A DNA stretch of 64,000 nt from Rhodopirellula europaea 6C (GTDB lineage: Bacteria > Planctomycetota > Planctomycetia > Pirellulales > Pirellulaceae). A model generated the notes under the pieces. It was not told the origin of the DNA. It saw nothing but the letters and a program-made list of their open reading frames with translations, and ran no database searches. The translations under genes were made by a program, and so were the position numbers. Of this stretch, positions 1 through 8,495 are shown one piece after another; position 1 is the stretch's first letter; each line of letters starts with the position of its first letter. The stretch spans positions 1 through 64,000 of the forward strand of contig NZ_ANMO01000236.1 of assembly GCF_000338295.1 (NCBI RefSeq), in the 5' to 3' direction.

Positions 1-1
1 G

Positions 2-262
2 ACTGGCGATCAGCTCGCCCGCAAACGAAACGACTTGGCGGTGATCCGGACGGATCTTGCCAACGAGCGGACGTTGCTAGCGTATCTGCGAACGTCATTG
101 ATGATGGTGGGAACCGGGGGAACTCTAATCAAGTTCTTTGGCGAGTCTCGCGAATTATTGATTGCCGGTTATGGCGCGATCGGTATCGGCGCGGTCGTGC
201 TGTTGGCAGGGTTCGTTCGTTTTTTCCAAACAATGCGTCGTGTGCGATCGGATTGCCAGTGA
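2..262 (+). CDS. DUF202 (YidH-like) membrane protein, 5' end cut
   Basis: The frame is open from the window edge, so the true start lies upstream. It ends at 262 and about 86 residues are visible. The segment IRTDLANERTLLAYLRTSL matches the DUF202/YidH signature (R-x2-LANERT-x-LA-x2-RTSL). Two hydrophobic stretches follow (about MMVGTGGTLIKFF and LLIAGYGAIGIGAVVLLAGF), as expected for this small inner-membrane family. Its biochemical role is not known. A TTG at 35 would cut into the conserved block, so it is unlikely to be the start. Family call firm, function unknown. Confidence 0.75.
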   Translation, partial: TGDQLARKRNDLAVIRTDLANERTLLAYLRTSLMMVGTGGTLIKFFGESRELLIAGYGAIGIGAVVLLAGFVRFFQTMRRVRSDCQ

Positions 263-268
263 TCGCGG

Positions 269-901
269 TCAAACGCCCGCGAACATTAGCGAGTCTTCGA
301 TGACCGTTTCGAACTCGGTTTCGGTCAGCTCAAGTAAATCCTTGAGCCGACCGAGCTGTCGGATTTTGGCATCGGAGACTTCTTCTTCGCATGACGAGGC
401 CGCCAAGAACATCGCCTGTAAAGCCAGAAAACGCTGTTGCATGTTCCAGCGTTTGGAAACCGTCATGACGTAGTTTTGGGTTTCGATGCCAGAGTGCATC
501 GCGACCGAGCTCAGCCGCCCCAGTTCTTCACGCGAAATTGGATTTTCCAGGATCACTCGGCTGATGCGAAGCAAGGACTGGATCTCGGCCTCGGAGATTT
601 CTTCATCTTCCAGCGTCATCAAAACGCAGGACCGAATCGCTTCGTTGCGAAACTGATTTTCGCGAACTTGTTCGTGCGTGCGTTGGTCGATGTGCAGAAC
701 GCTGAGATCCCAAGGCGATTTGCAGTTGTCACACTGAATGAACGGTTCGGGGGCACTGATTGGAATGACCGGGATGAAATACAGCGTCAAAAACGTGCGT
801 TTGGAACGCTGACGGTAACCCTGGATGGATTCGCAGGTGGGACAGTAGAACTCCCCCCGATCCAGGGTCCGAGTCAACTGCATAGTGCTGATGAAAATCA
901 T
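269..901 (-). CDS. Zinc-ribbon protein with TerB-like C-terminal domain
   Basis: This is a 210-aa protein if started at the ATG at 901. The frame stays open to 1093 but the extra N-terminus looks non-coding and would overlap flgL. The N-terminal part has a zinc ribbon (YCPTC, then CDNC about 35 residues later) around a hydrophobic segment (LTLYFIPVIPIS). This resembles the zinc_ribbon_15 type in which a ribbon sits beside a membrane-contacting strand. The C-terminal part is helical and acidic (VLMTLEDEEISEAEIQSLLRI and a related segment near the end), like the TerB/DjlA N-terminal fold. Function unknown. It runs convergent to the DUF202 gene with a 6-bp gap and divergent from flgL. Confidence 0.6.
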   Translation of the reverse strand: MIFISTMQLTRTLDRGEFYCPTCESIQGYRQRSKRTFLTLYFIPVIPISAPEPFIQCDNCKSPWDLSVLHIDQRTHEQVRENQFRNEAIRSCVLMTLEDEEISEAEIQSLLRISRVILENPISREELGRLSSVAMHSGIETQNYVMTVSKRWNMQQRFLALQAMFLAASSCEEEVSDAKIRQLGRLKDLLELTETEFETVIEDSLMFAGV

Positions 902-1071
902 GTTCTTTCTCGGTCCGTTGTCATCGATGCCGGCTCTTTGGCACTCCCGGCGACAATCGCGAATGGATTGATCTACAGTCGAGATGTCGATCGTGCCGAT
1001 TACAACGATACCGAAAATACTTTCCTCGTGCTTTCGGACGGTGTTTTCGAACCATATCGCATCGTTGAAAC

Positions 1072-3027
1072 ATGTCACTACTTCCCGTCGCAACCAATCG
1101 TACGAGCACGCCGCTGCAGAACCAGCGGTTGATGTTCCAGCTCAACAGCGACCAATTGGCGATCCAACGTCAGTACGACCAGCTTAGCACTGGTCGTCGC
1201 GTGTTGAGTATCAGCGATGATCCGGCAGCGGCATCGCGAGCGATTGGACTGCAGCGAGGAGTTTCACGCACCGATCAGTTGGTTCGCAACGCGAGTGCCG
1301 CCGAGGCATTTTACCAATCCGCGGACGTGACGCTCAGCAAAGTCGACACCGCCATCATCGAAGCGCGTGGTGTCGCCGTTGAGGCTGCGCAAAGCGTTTT
1401 GTCGGACGATCAACGCGAAGCGTTGGCGATGTCGATTCGCCAGCAAATGGAACAAATTGTGAGTGCCGGGAACGGCATGTTCACCGACCACCAACTGCTC
1501 GGGGGCGTTCTGCAAACCGAGTCGGCGTTGGAACACATTAGCGGCACCGTTCGTTTCAATGGCAACCAGGCGATTGGCCAAACGAAACTTGGCGACGGTG
1601 CTCGCACTGAATTCACCGTCACGGCCGCGTCCGCGATTGGACTCGGGGAACCCTTTATCGAAGGGAGCTCATTGGGGGCGGCTCTCAACGCGGAGACGCG
1701 TTTGATTGACATGAAACAGGGCGAAGGCGTGCAGGCCGGCGTGTTGACCGTTTCGGACGGCGACAATTTCGTGGAACTCGATCTTCGTCAGGCAGCGACC
1801 ATTGGCGACGTCGCCGACATTATGCGTTCGGCGGATTTGGACGGTCGATCGTTGTCGGTGACATTAGGCGCGGATTCGATCACGGTTCAGTACGCGGACG
1901 GTTTGCCGGGAACTCTGGCAATCAAAGACGCCCCCGGCAGTCGTCTGGCATCGGATTTGTTGATCTCCAACCCCGAAGGTTTTCGCGCTCCGCCATTGGT
2001 GGGTGACCGACTTTCACCTCAAGTGACCGCGGGGACTCCATTGGCAGACCTCAACAACGGCGCGGGCCTGGATTTGTCCGACGGATTGGTCATCGATCGT
2101 GGAACAGAACGTTTCAACATCGATTTTTCGGATGCTGAAACGATTGGCGACGTCGTCATCGCAATCAACCGAAGCGATGCCGAAGTCAGAGCGGTGCTGA
2201 ACGAAACGCAAGGCAGGATCGAGCTGCACGCGCTGCGTTCGGGAGTTGATTACAGCATTGGCGAGAACGGTGGGACGGCGGCGTCGGAGTTGGGCATTCG
2301 GACCGCAACCGAAGACACTTTGATCAGCGATTTGGCTCGCGGACGAGGATTGAACTTCAATCCTGCCGGTCCGGATTTGGTGATTACTCGACCGGATGGT
2401 GTCGAGTTGGAGCTGGAGCTGGAAGATGTTGCGACGGTGGGCGACGTCATCAATTTGGTTCGCAATCATCCAGACAATCAAGATACACTTCGCGTTCAAA
2501 TCACGTTGAATGACGTTGGGAACGGTTTGCGACTGACGGCGCCTCCGGGGGCCGATCCGATTCGAGTCACCCAACCGGGGTTGAGTGATGCGGGAACCTA
2601 TTTGGGATGGATCCCCGAGGATGCCACGGCCGCCGAAGGCGAATTGGACGGGAGTTTTGCTGTCCTAAACGGTCGTGATTATCAGCCTCGTGATGCCGGC
2701 GGCGCGATCGACACGCTATTGCGGCTCGAGCAAGCAGTTCGCGACGGCGATATCTCGGAGATCGGCCGCCTTCAGGCTCGCTTAGACGTAGATCTCGACG
2801 ACAGCACGCGAACGAGGGGCCGGGTTGGGGTTTGGCATTCGGCTCTTCAGGACTCACGCACCGCGGTGGAGAACGAAAACGTTCTGCTGCAATCGCAATT
2901 GTCTGACGCAATGGACGCCGATTTGGCGGTCGTGATCAGCGAACTGCAGGCTCGTCAGGTCGCGTTGGAAGCTTCCATGCGATTCGTTGGGCAAACGTCG
3001 GGCATCACCGTTCTGAACTACCTGTAG
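1072..3027 (+). CDS. flgL: Flagellar hook-filament junction protein FlgL, enlarged
   Basis: This 651-aa flagellin-family protein most resembles hook-associated protein 3 (FlgL), which joins the hook to the filament outside the cell. The N-terminal part (about 1-150) has the flagellin coiled-coil signature, including STGRRVLSISDDPAAASRAI. The C-terminal part (about 560-651) has the matching helix ending in LEASMRFVGQTSGITVLNYL. The centre is about twice the usual FlgL size. It holds three copies of a hook-IN-like motif with cores ATIGDV (about 242), ETIGDV (about 355) and ATVGDV (about 454), each preceded by a Gly-rich DLNNGAGL-type turn. Neighbours fliW and csrA support the flagellar assignment. 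FlgL rather than flagellin is inferred from the C-terminus and context. Confidence 0.85.
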   Translation: MSLLPVATNRTSTPLQNQRLMFQLNSDQLAIQRQYDQLSTGRRVLSISDDPAAASRAIGLQRGVSRTDQLVRNASAAEAFYQSADVTLSKVDTAIIEARGVAVEAAQSVLSDDQREALAMSIRQQMEQIVSAGNGMFTDHQLLGGVLQTESALEHISGTVRFNGNQAIGQTKLGDGARTEFTVTAASAIGLGEPFIEGSSLGAALNAETRLIDMKQGEGVQAGVLTVSDGDNFVELDLRQAATIGDVADIMRSADLDGRSLSVTLGADSITVQYADGLPGTLAIKDAPGSRLASDLLISNPEGFRAPPLVGDRLSPQVTAGTPLADLNNGAGLDLSDGLVIDRGTERFNIDFSDAETIGDVVIAINRSDAEVRAVLNETQGRIELHALRSGVDYSIGENGGTAASELGIRTATEDTLISDLARGRGLNFNPAGPDLVITRPDGVELELELEDVATVGDVINLVRNHPDNQDTLRVQITLNDVGNGLRLTAPPGADPIRVTQPGLSDAGTYLGWIPEDATAAEGELDGSFAVLNGRDYQPRDAGGAIDTLLRLEQAVRDGDISEIGRLQARLDVDLDDSTRTRGRVGVWHSALQDSRTAVENENVLLQSQLSDAMDADLAVVISELQARQVALEASMRFVGQTSGITVLNYL

Positions 3028-3068
3028 GCGACTGGCTCCGTAGGAGAGCGGTCGGGGCGTTGATGTCA

Positions 3069-3112
3069 GGAAATTCCGGTTGTGACGGATGGAGCGAATT
3101 TCCGCTTTTTTT
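3069..3112 (+). promoter_or_regulatory. Stem-loop with GGA motifs in loop and T-run between flgL and fliW
   Basis: An 8-bp perfect stem (3069-3076 with 3096-3103) closes a 19-nt loop that carries two GGA triplets (3087-3089 and 3091-3093). A run of seven T follows at 3106-3112. It could be a simple intergenic terminator. The loop GGAs are also what a CsrA site would look like, and csrA lies downstream. The stem is AT-rich and weak. The regulatory role is inference. Confidence 0.4.
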
Positions 3113-3234
3113 CGATTGTTCAGTGAACTGGCATCGTCAGGTGGTCGATGAAACTATCGACGGAGAACCCGATGGAACCGTTTGGGACAGGACCGGTCCC
3201 GGATACCAAAAAATTCGACGAGTGGAATCAAGTC

Positions 3235-3699
3235 ATGCGGATCGACAGTCATCGCTTCGGCACGTTGGAACTCAACGCCGATCAGTTGTTTTTGTTCCCG
3301 CAGGGTTTGATCGGAATGGAATCGCTTCATCAGTGGGCGCTCATTCCCGATCCTGACAATGCATCAGTTGCGTGGCTGCAAAGTGCCGCCCGTGGTGATC
3401 GGGCATTGGCCGTGATCAGCCCGCGGGCGTTCTTCCCTGATTACCGCGTTCACATTGGTCGCCGTGATTTGTCGAGCTTGCACCTGACGTCCGGCTCGGA
3501 AGTCTATGTGATGACCACCGTCGCCGGACATGTCGGGAAACTGACGACCAACCTGCGTGCTCCTTTGATGTTGAACTTGGATCGCCGCTTGGGTTGCCAG
3601 GTCATCACAAACGACGATCGTCCTATGCGACAGGCATTGCCGACCGTGGCGGCTGAATCAGCCAAGCCACTGCCGACGTCGCAGGTTCGAGCCGCCTGA
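3235..3699 (+). CDS. fliW: Flagellar assembly factor FliW
   Basis: FliW binds flagellin and also antagonises the RNA-binding regulator CsrA, coupling filament assembly to translation. The start was set at ATG 3235 (154 aa) because the family begins M-[KR]-I-x3-RFG, and here the sequence is [13 protein letters not shown]. The open frame reaches back to 3148, but those extra 29 residues have no family match. Conserved features include FPQGLIGME near the N-terminus, VMTTVAGH in the middle, and [19 protein letters not shown], the typical C-terminal block. The gene lies between flgL and csrA, the usual partnership. The C-terminus is a short Ala/Pro tail. Confidence 0.9.
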   Translation: MRIDSHRFGTLELNADQLFLFPQGLIGMESLHQWALIPDPDNASVAWLQSAARGDRALAVISPRAFFPDYRVHIGRRDLSSLHLTSGSEVYVMTTVAGHVGKLTTNLRAPLMLNLDRRLGCQVITNDDRPMRQALPTVAAESAKPLPTSQVRAA

Positions 3700-4168
3700 G
3701 CCGACTCGACGCATCACAATATAAACGCGAATGGCGAGCACTCACTGTGCTCGCCATTTTTCGTTGTCATGCAGTACAGCGATGACCAAGCGGCAAATGA
3801 GTCCGCCCGGGTCGCCCAGGCCGTCTGGAGAGCTCGGAGAACGCGTGAAGTGAACCTGCACCAGTGAATCCGTGTCCGGATCCGGTGTTGGGGACCGGTG
3901 GGCGTTGCAAACGGGGTACCAAGTCGAATCGGCACGACCGGCACGTGCCGACCTTCTGACCGATGCGTGAACTATTCCATGCGGTGGGTCGATGAGTGGT
4001 GTACGCGAGGCGAAACAACGGGTGTTGTTTCATCAGGTGAACCTCGTCCGAAACTTTGCGATGGAATGCAACAACTCTCGGCAATGGACTGCCGCCGTGA
4101 ACACATTGAAATTCCTGACGAATTGATTCGAAAGCTCTCCCACTCCGACAACTTAAGCCGAGGACACC
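3700..4168. other. Intergenic region fliW-csrA, no gene seen
   Basis: This 469-bp gap contains the strong hairpin listed separately at 3730-3762. I see no convincing coding sequence: frames that stay open here on either strand are Arg/Ser/Cys-rich and lack any family signal. The stretch ahead of csrA is long enough to hold a separate csrA promoter and leader, but I could not identify clear promoter boxes. Confidence 0.5.
3730..3762 (+). terminator. Rho-independent terminator after fliW
   Basis: A perfect 11-bp stem (3730-3740 with 3748-3758) has a 7-nt loop and merges into a T-run (3757-3761). It sits 31 bp after the fliW stop codon. It implies that csrA, 400 bp further on, is transcribed from its own promoter. 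Confidence 0.85.
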
Positions 4169-4393
4169 ATGCTCGTCCTTTCCCGACACCGCGACGAAAG
4201 CATCATGATTGGTGACGATGTGGTCGTAACCATCGTTGATATCCGAGGCGACAAAGTGCGTCTGGGGATTGAAGCTCCACAAGCGATTCCAGTGCACCGC
4301 CAGGAAGTTTACGACGCGATTCAGCGAGAAAATCGCCGCGCGTCGCAAACAGGTGCAGGAGCCACGAAAGACGTTCGTCCACCTCGCGACTGA
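4169..4393 (+). CDS. csrA: Carbon storage regulator CsrA (RsmA)
   Basis: This 74-aa RNA-binding global regulator binds GGA motifs near ribosome binding sites and controls translation. The family hallmark is complete: MLVLSRHRDESIMIGDDVVVTIVDI, then a GDKVRLGIEAP motif and VHRQEVYDAI. The extra C-terminal tail (about residues 55-74) is basic and low in complexity. The ATG at 4169 has a GAGG about 8 bases upstream. Together with fliW and flgL it forms the conserved flagellin-FliW-CsrA regulatory module. A strong terminator upstream suggests it has its own promoter. Confidence 0.95.
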   Translation: MLVLSRHRDESIMIGDDVVVTIVDIRGDKVRLGIEAPQAIPVHRQEVYDAIQRENRRASQTGAGATKDVRPPRD

Positions 4394-4449
4394 ACGCCAT
4401 CAGAAGCGATGTTTCCCGAAGATGCCCGGTTGGGTGTTTTCTAGGAACA

Positions 4450-4962
4450 TCAATGAGTCGTTGGATCGTCCGTCGTGGGTGACGGATGGATCCATTGGCG
4501 GTCGCCTGATTCAAATCGTTCCTGTTTCCAAATCGGAACGTCTTTTTTCAAGCGATCCATGATGGTGGCAACCGCATCGAGCGAGGCGACTCGGTGAGAA
4601 CTGCTGCATCCAACGATCACGCTGGCTTGTCCAATCGGGACAACGCCCAGGCGGTGCAAAATCACGACCCGGTGCAAGGTGAATTCCTGCACGGCGTTGT
4701 GAGCAAGCTCTTTGAGTTGCTTGACCGCCATTTCGCGATGGGCCGTGTACGAAAGTTCTTTCGTGACGGTCACGCGATCGCCCTGAACCGTTTTGCGGCG
4801 AGTCACTCCATGGAACCAAAGCATCGCACCCGCGTCGGGGTGTGCTAGCCAAGGTTCTTCGGAGGACGTCGCGGCAATCATGGGTTCCAACGGTTCGTCC
4901 GTCAAACAGACGTGAACAGAATCGAAATCTTCGTCGGTGGTGGATTGGGCAGGCACGATCAA
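4450..4962 (-). CDS. moaE: Molybdopterin synthase catalytic subunit MoaE
   Basis: MoaE transfers sulfur from thiocarboxylated MoaD to precursor Z (cPMP), making molybdopterin in the cytoplasm. The 170-aa protein shows the family blocks: GAMLWFHGVTR (FxGxxR), the YTAHREMA segment, HRLGVVPIGQASVIVGCSSSHR, and LKKDVPIWKQE with the catalytic lysines. The start overlaps the 3' end of moaD by 4 bp, indicating translational coupling. The C-terminus is short and His/Thr-rich. It is the last gene of the oxidoreductase-moaD-moaE run. Confidence 0.9.
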   Translation of the reverse strand: MIVPAQSTTDEDFDSVHVCLTDEPLEPMIAATSSEEPWLAHPDAGAMLWFHGVTRRKTVQGDRVTVTKELSYTAHREMAVKQLKELAHNAVQEFTLHRVVILHRLGVVPIGQASVIVGCSSSHRVASLDAVATIMDRLKKDVPIWKQERFESGDRQWIHPSPTTDDPTTH

Positions 4963-5219
4963 CCGCCACTGACCGGCGGAATCAAAGCGACTTCCGCACC
5001 TGACGGAATCACGTGATCGGCCGACACATATCGCTGATCGATGGCCAAGCGTGATCTTCGAGCCAATGGGGCCAAAGCCGCATGCTGGTCGGCGAGCTGT
5101 TTCATCAACTCGCTGGCAGTGATGTGATCGTGCGATCGGACGATCACGCGATCTGCGCCGTCGGCGGCCTCGCTGGCACCGGCGAACAGCAACACTTCGA
5201 TCGTTCGCGGCTCGTTCAT
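4959..5219 (-). CDS. moaD: Molybdopterin synthase sulfur carrier subunit MoaD
   Basis: This 86-aa ubiquitin-fold sulfur carrier has the required C-terminal Gly-Gly (ALIPPVSGG), the site that is adenylated and thiocarboxylated. The N-terminal EVLLFAGASEAADG strand-turn is typical of ThiS/MoaD. It overlaps the preceding oxidoreductase gene by 4 bp (5216-5219) and overlaps moaE by 4 bp (4959-4962), so all three are probably translated in a coupled way. No MoaB or MoeB homologue lies alongside, so the activating enzyme must be elsewhere. Confidence 0.92.
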   Translation of the reverse strand: MNEPRTIEVLLFAGASEAADGADRVIVRSHDHITASELMKQLADQHAALAPLARRSRLAIDQRYVSADHVIPSGAEVALIPPVSGG

Positions 5220-8200
5220 AATTGGACGCTGCCTGGGGTTGAAGTTTTGCCCCGCAAGTTCAACGCTGGCAATCGACCATAGGAATGCGCCAACAGCTTC
5301 AGCGGGTGAATGGCTTCGTAATCACCGCCGTGCTCCATTTGCAATTTGCACGCACTGCATTCGGTCGTCGGAGCGCTGGTGGTGGCTTTGCGAACGGTCG
5401 AGACCATCGGCCATCCAATCCGCAAACTGTTCCGGTAGTTCTTCCGCTGCAGCCCCCACGTCCCCGCCATTCCGCTGCAACCTTTCGCGACAACGTCCAC
5501 TTCCAGTTCCGGAATCAAACGCATCAAGTTGGCTGCCGCGGTGTCACTGTGCAGAACCCGACTGTGGCACGGTTGGTGATACAACATTCGATGTCGAACG
5601 GGTTCGAACTCCAACGTCAGACGCTTTTCTTGGTGCAATGACCATAGGTAGTGGCAAGCTTCGAAACTGTGTTCGGCGACCAGGTGAGCGTCTTCTGTGT
5701 CGAGCAGGTTTGGGTATTCGTGTTTCAAACACAAGGCAGCAGCCGGTTCGGTTGCCAGGACCGTGTAACCTTGCCTGACCGCATCGGCCAACAAGCGAAC
5801 GTTACGCTTGGCGACTCTGCGTGCGCCCTTCAGGTCGCCCGCGGTGATGCGTCCCATTCCGCTCAAACTTTGTCCAGTCGGAACATAGAACCCAATGCGA
5901 TTGTGCTGAAGGATTTCGGCCAAAGCACGACCAATTTCCGGATCGTGATAATTCGCGAAATGGTCGACGAAGTAGACGACTTTCAATCCGCCGGCCGGGG
6001 AGGCTCGGTGCCATCGTCGCCGTACCGCGTATCGGACAAACGATTCACTGGCCAACAACGGAATTTCACGAGAAGCGGACAAGCCGAGGGCTCGTTCGGC
6101 AAACCATCGAAGCGATCGTCGTCGAAGCATCCAATTCGAAAGCCAAGCAACACGTGATCCGAGTGCGGCCAACATGTCGATTCGGCCGATCAACCAATCC
6201 GACAAAGTCAAACCGTTGGTGGCGACGTACTGAGCTTTGATTTCGCCGACGACTTTGGGAATGTTGACCGAAGCGGGGCACTCCACGCGACACGAGTGAC
6301 AATTGAAACACAGGTCGGCGACAGCTTTGGCTCTTTCTCCAGTGAGTTCCGAAACAGGCAGTTGTCCGCTTAGGACTCCTCTCAACAAGTTGGCCTTCGC
6401 CCGCGGAGATGCTTCTTCGACGGAAGTGATGCGGAACATCGGACACTGCCGTTCATCCGACGCGTCGGCGCGGCAGCGAGCACATCCGTTGCAGGCACGC
6501 GTGGTCGTCGTGATTGGGGCTCCGCCCGGCCAATGTTGCAACACTTCCAACTGAGGCGCTGGTTGGTGCGGCATCATGGAAGCGACCCATTTGGTCGGCT
6601 GTTGATCGTCCGACGATTGGTGTTCCGACGAAGCCGCATTCTGAGCTGGCTCCGTTTTGGGCTCATCTGGTGCGATCCCTTTTGCCGCCTTGGCGGGCTG
6701 AGAAGCGTCGGGCTCGCTGGTTGTGTTTTCCGTTGTCATCGGCAGCGACGACGGGATCACGCTGCGACCGGAAGCGACGATCTCGATCGTTTGATCCAGC
6801 GGTCTCAGATTCTCATCCGGCTTTTGCAGCACGGCACCAAATAGCTTGCCGGGATTGAAACGGTGATAAGGGTCGAACAATCGTTTGACTTGCCCCATCG
6901 CTTGCCAAAGTTCGCCCGATTGTTTTGGCATCAAGTAAGAACGGCTGAGCCCGGCGGCGTGTTCCACCCCGATTTGGCCGCCGCGGTCCCACACGACGCT
7001 GGCAATTTCTTCGCTGAGTGGACGGATCTTTCGACGGTCGTCTTCCTTCTGCAAATCCAGCATTGGACGAACATGCAATTGACCGTGACCGGCGTGGGCA
7101 AAAATGGTCGCGGTGGTTTGATGTCGCTTGAGAACGTTCTGAACGGCGACCACCATTTCGGGCAATTGGTCAGGCGGCGAATGAATGTCTTCGACAAACG
7201 GCAAAGGCATCTGCGTGCCACGCACTCGATATTGCCGCGGAATCACTCGTCGAAACAACGTCCAATAAAGATCGCGAATTTCATCCCGAATGGTGTCTTC
7301 GGATTGGAACGCGGCATCGTGACCGCTGGAAATCGATTGTCGCAAAATCGCGAGTCGATCATAAAGGTCCCCAAGTGATTCCCCTTGGATCTCAACGAGC
7401 ATCGCTGCTTCAGCTTCGCGAGGCACCAAGTCCGCAAAACGCTTTTCGCCTTCTCGTGCGATTTGAAGGAGGCGGCGGTCCATCACATCGCAGGCAATTG
7501 GGCCGTGCTCGAGCGCCGACACGGCGGCACGCGTTGCCGAATCGAGTCGGTGGAAGAAGAACAACACCACGCCGCGGTGCGCCGGGATCGCTTCGGTGCG
7601 AACCGTGGCATCCACCATCAGACCCAAGGTGCCTTGAGAGCCACTGAAGAATTTCGCCAGGTCGACTCTGTTGTTGGAATCGTAAAGATCGTCGAGTCGA
7701 TATCCACCGCTGGCGGGCGATGCGAATGCTGTTGAGTCGATGTGGTAGTTGAATCGGTTGCGGATCTCGACCAAACCACGGGAGACTCGATTGACGAATC
7801 CCGCTTCACCGGATCGATCCAGCAGTGACGCGTTTGGGTCTCGAATCGGATCATGAATCCCACCCTCGGTCAGCGTTTCATCGTCGCTCGCCGGAACCGG
7901 GGTGTGCTGCGAAAGTTCAACCAACCGTCCATCCGCGGCGATCATCCGCAATGACAAAACGGTGTCGCGAGCGGAGCCGCTGCGCAGGTAGTGACTGCCC
8001 GAGGCATTGGTTGCGATTACGCCGCCCATCGTGGTGATCGATCGCGTGGCAGGATCAGGACCGAACCATCGCCGATGCCCTTTGAGGAATCGATTGACGC
8101 TCGACAGCGTCGCACCACTTTGAACGGTCACCTGCATCCCATCGTCCGACGGAGAGATCCGCTTCATGTGAGCGGACATGTCGACGACGATTCCGGGACC

Positions 8201-8449
8201 GACCGATTCTCCGGAGACGCCGCTACCGCTGCCGCGTGGATGAATCGGCAAGTCGTTTTCGCAAGCGTACTGAACCGTTGCGGAGACGTCGGCGACCGAG
8301 CGGGGACGCACGACAGCAAGCGGCCGAATTTGGTAGATGCTGGCGTCGGATGCGTACAGTTGCGTCGACACTGCGTCGCACAATACGTCGCCGGATACCA
8401 ATCCGCGGAGGTCGTCGTGAAGTCGCTGGCTGTCAATGTCTCGTTGCAT
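5216..8449 (-). CDS. Fused FAD-linked oxidase / Fe-S (GlcD-GlcF-like) oxidoreductase
   Basis: The protein is 1077 aa from ATG 8449. The frame is open to 8551, but that start would run into the upstream gene. The first half is an FAD-binding PCMH/GlcD-type oxidase: RPRSVADVSATVQYA, PRGSGSGVSGESVGPG, then a FAD-linked oxidase C-domain ending RFNPGKLFG. A Ser/Glu/Pro-rich linker (about 590-660) follows. The second half has two Fe-S motifs (CNGCARC and CFNCHSCRVECP) and a CCG-type domain with YHQPCHSR and KGCSGMAG. This is the single-chain lactate/glycolate-type dehydrogenase layout also seen in YdiJ/D-2-hydroxyglutarate dehydrogenase-like proteins. The natural 2-hydroxyacid substrate cannot be told from sequence. 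It overlaps moaD by 4 bp. Confidence 0.85.
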   Translation of the reverse strand: MQRDIDSQRLHDDLRGLVSGDVLCDAVSTQLYASDASIYQIRPLAVVRPRSVADVSATVQYACENDLPIHPRGSGSGVSGESVGPGIVVDMSAHMKRISPSDDGMQVTVQSGATLSSVNRFLKGHRRWFGPDPATRSITTMGGVIATNASGSHYLRSGSARDTVLSLRMIAADGRLVELSQHTPVPASDDETLTEGGIHDPIRDPNASLLDRSGEAGFVNRVSRGLVEIRNRFNYHIDSTAFASPASGGYRLDDLYDSNNRVDLAKFFSGSQGTLGLMVDATVRTEAIPAHRGVVLFFFHRLDSATRAAVSALEHGPIACDVMDRRLLQIAREGEKRFADLVPREAEAAMLVEIQGESLGDLYDRLAILRQSISSGHDAAFQSEDTIRDEIRDLYWTLFRRVIPRQYRVRGTQMPLPFVEDIHSPPDQLPEMVVAVQNVLKRHQTTATIFAHAGHGQLHVRPMLDLQKEDDRRKIRPLSEEIASVVWDRGGQIGVEHAAGLSRSYLMPKQSGELWQAMGQVKRLFDPYHRFNPGKLFGAVLQKPDENLRPLDQTIEIVASGRSVIPSSLPMTTENTTSEPDASQPAKAAKGIAPDEPKTEPAQNAASSEHQSSDDQQPTKWVASMMPHQPAPQLEVLQHWPGGAPITTTTRACNGCARCRADASDERQCPMFRITSVEEASPRAKANLLRGVLSGQLPVSELTGERAKAVADLCFNCHSCRVECPASVNIPKVVGEIKAQYVATNGLTLSDWLIGRIDMLAALGSRVAWLSNWMLRRRSLRWFAERALGLSASREIPLLASESFVRYAVRRRWHRASPAGGLKVVYFVDHFANYHDPEIGRALAEILQHNRIGFYVPTGQSLSGMGRITAGDLKGARRVAKRNVRLLADAVRQGYTVLATEPAAALCLKHEYPNLLDTEDAHLVAEHSFEACHYLWSLHQEKRLTLEFEPVRHRMLYHQPCHSRVLHSDTAAANLMRLIPELEVDVVAKGCSGMAGTWGLQRKNYRNSLRIGWPMVSTVRKATTSAPTTECSACKLQMEHGGDYEAIHPLKLLAHSYGRLPALNLRGKTSTPGSVQL

Positions 8450-8495
8450 TGTCCCATTACGACGCCCCGCGACCGGTTCCGTCAAGATGACAGAT

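Noticed and set aside
3898-4215. 105-codon frame overlapping the start of csrA
   Set aside because: It is Arg/Cys-rich, crosses the csrA start in another frame and has no conserved motif.
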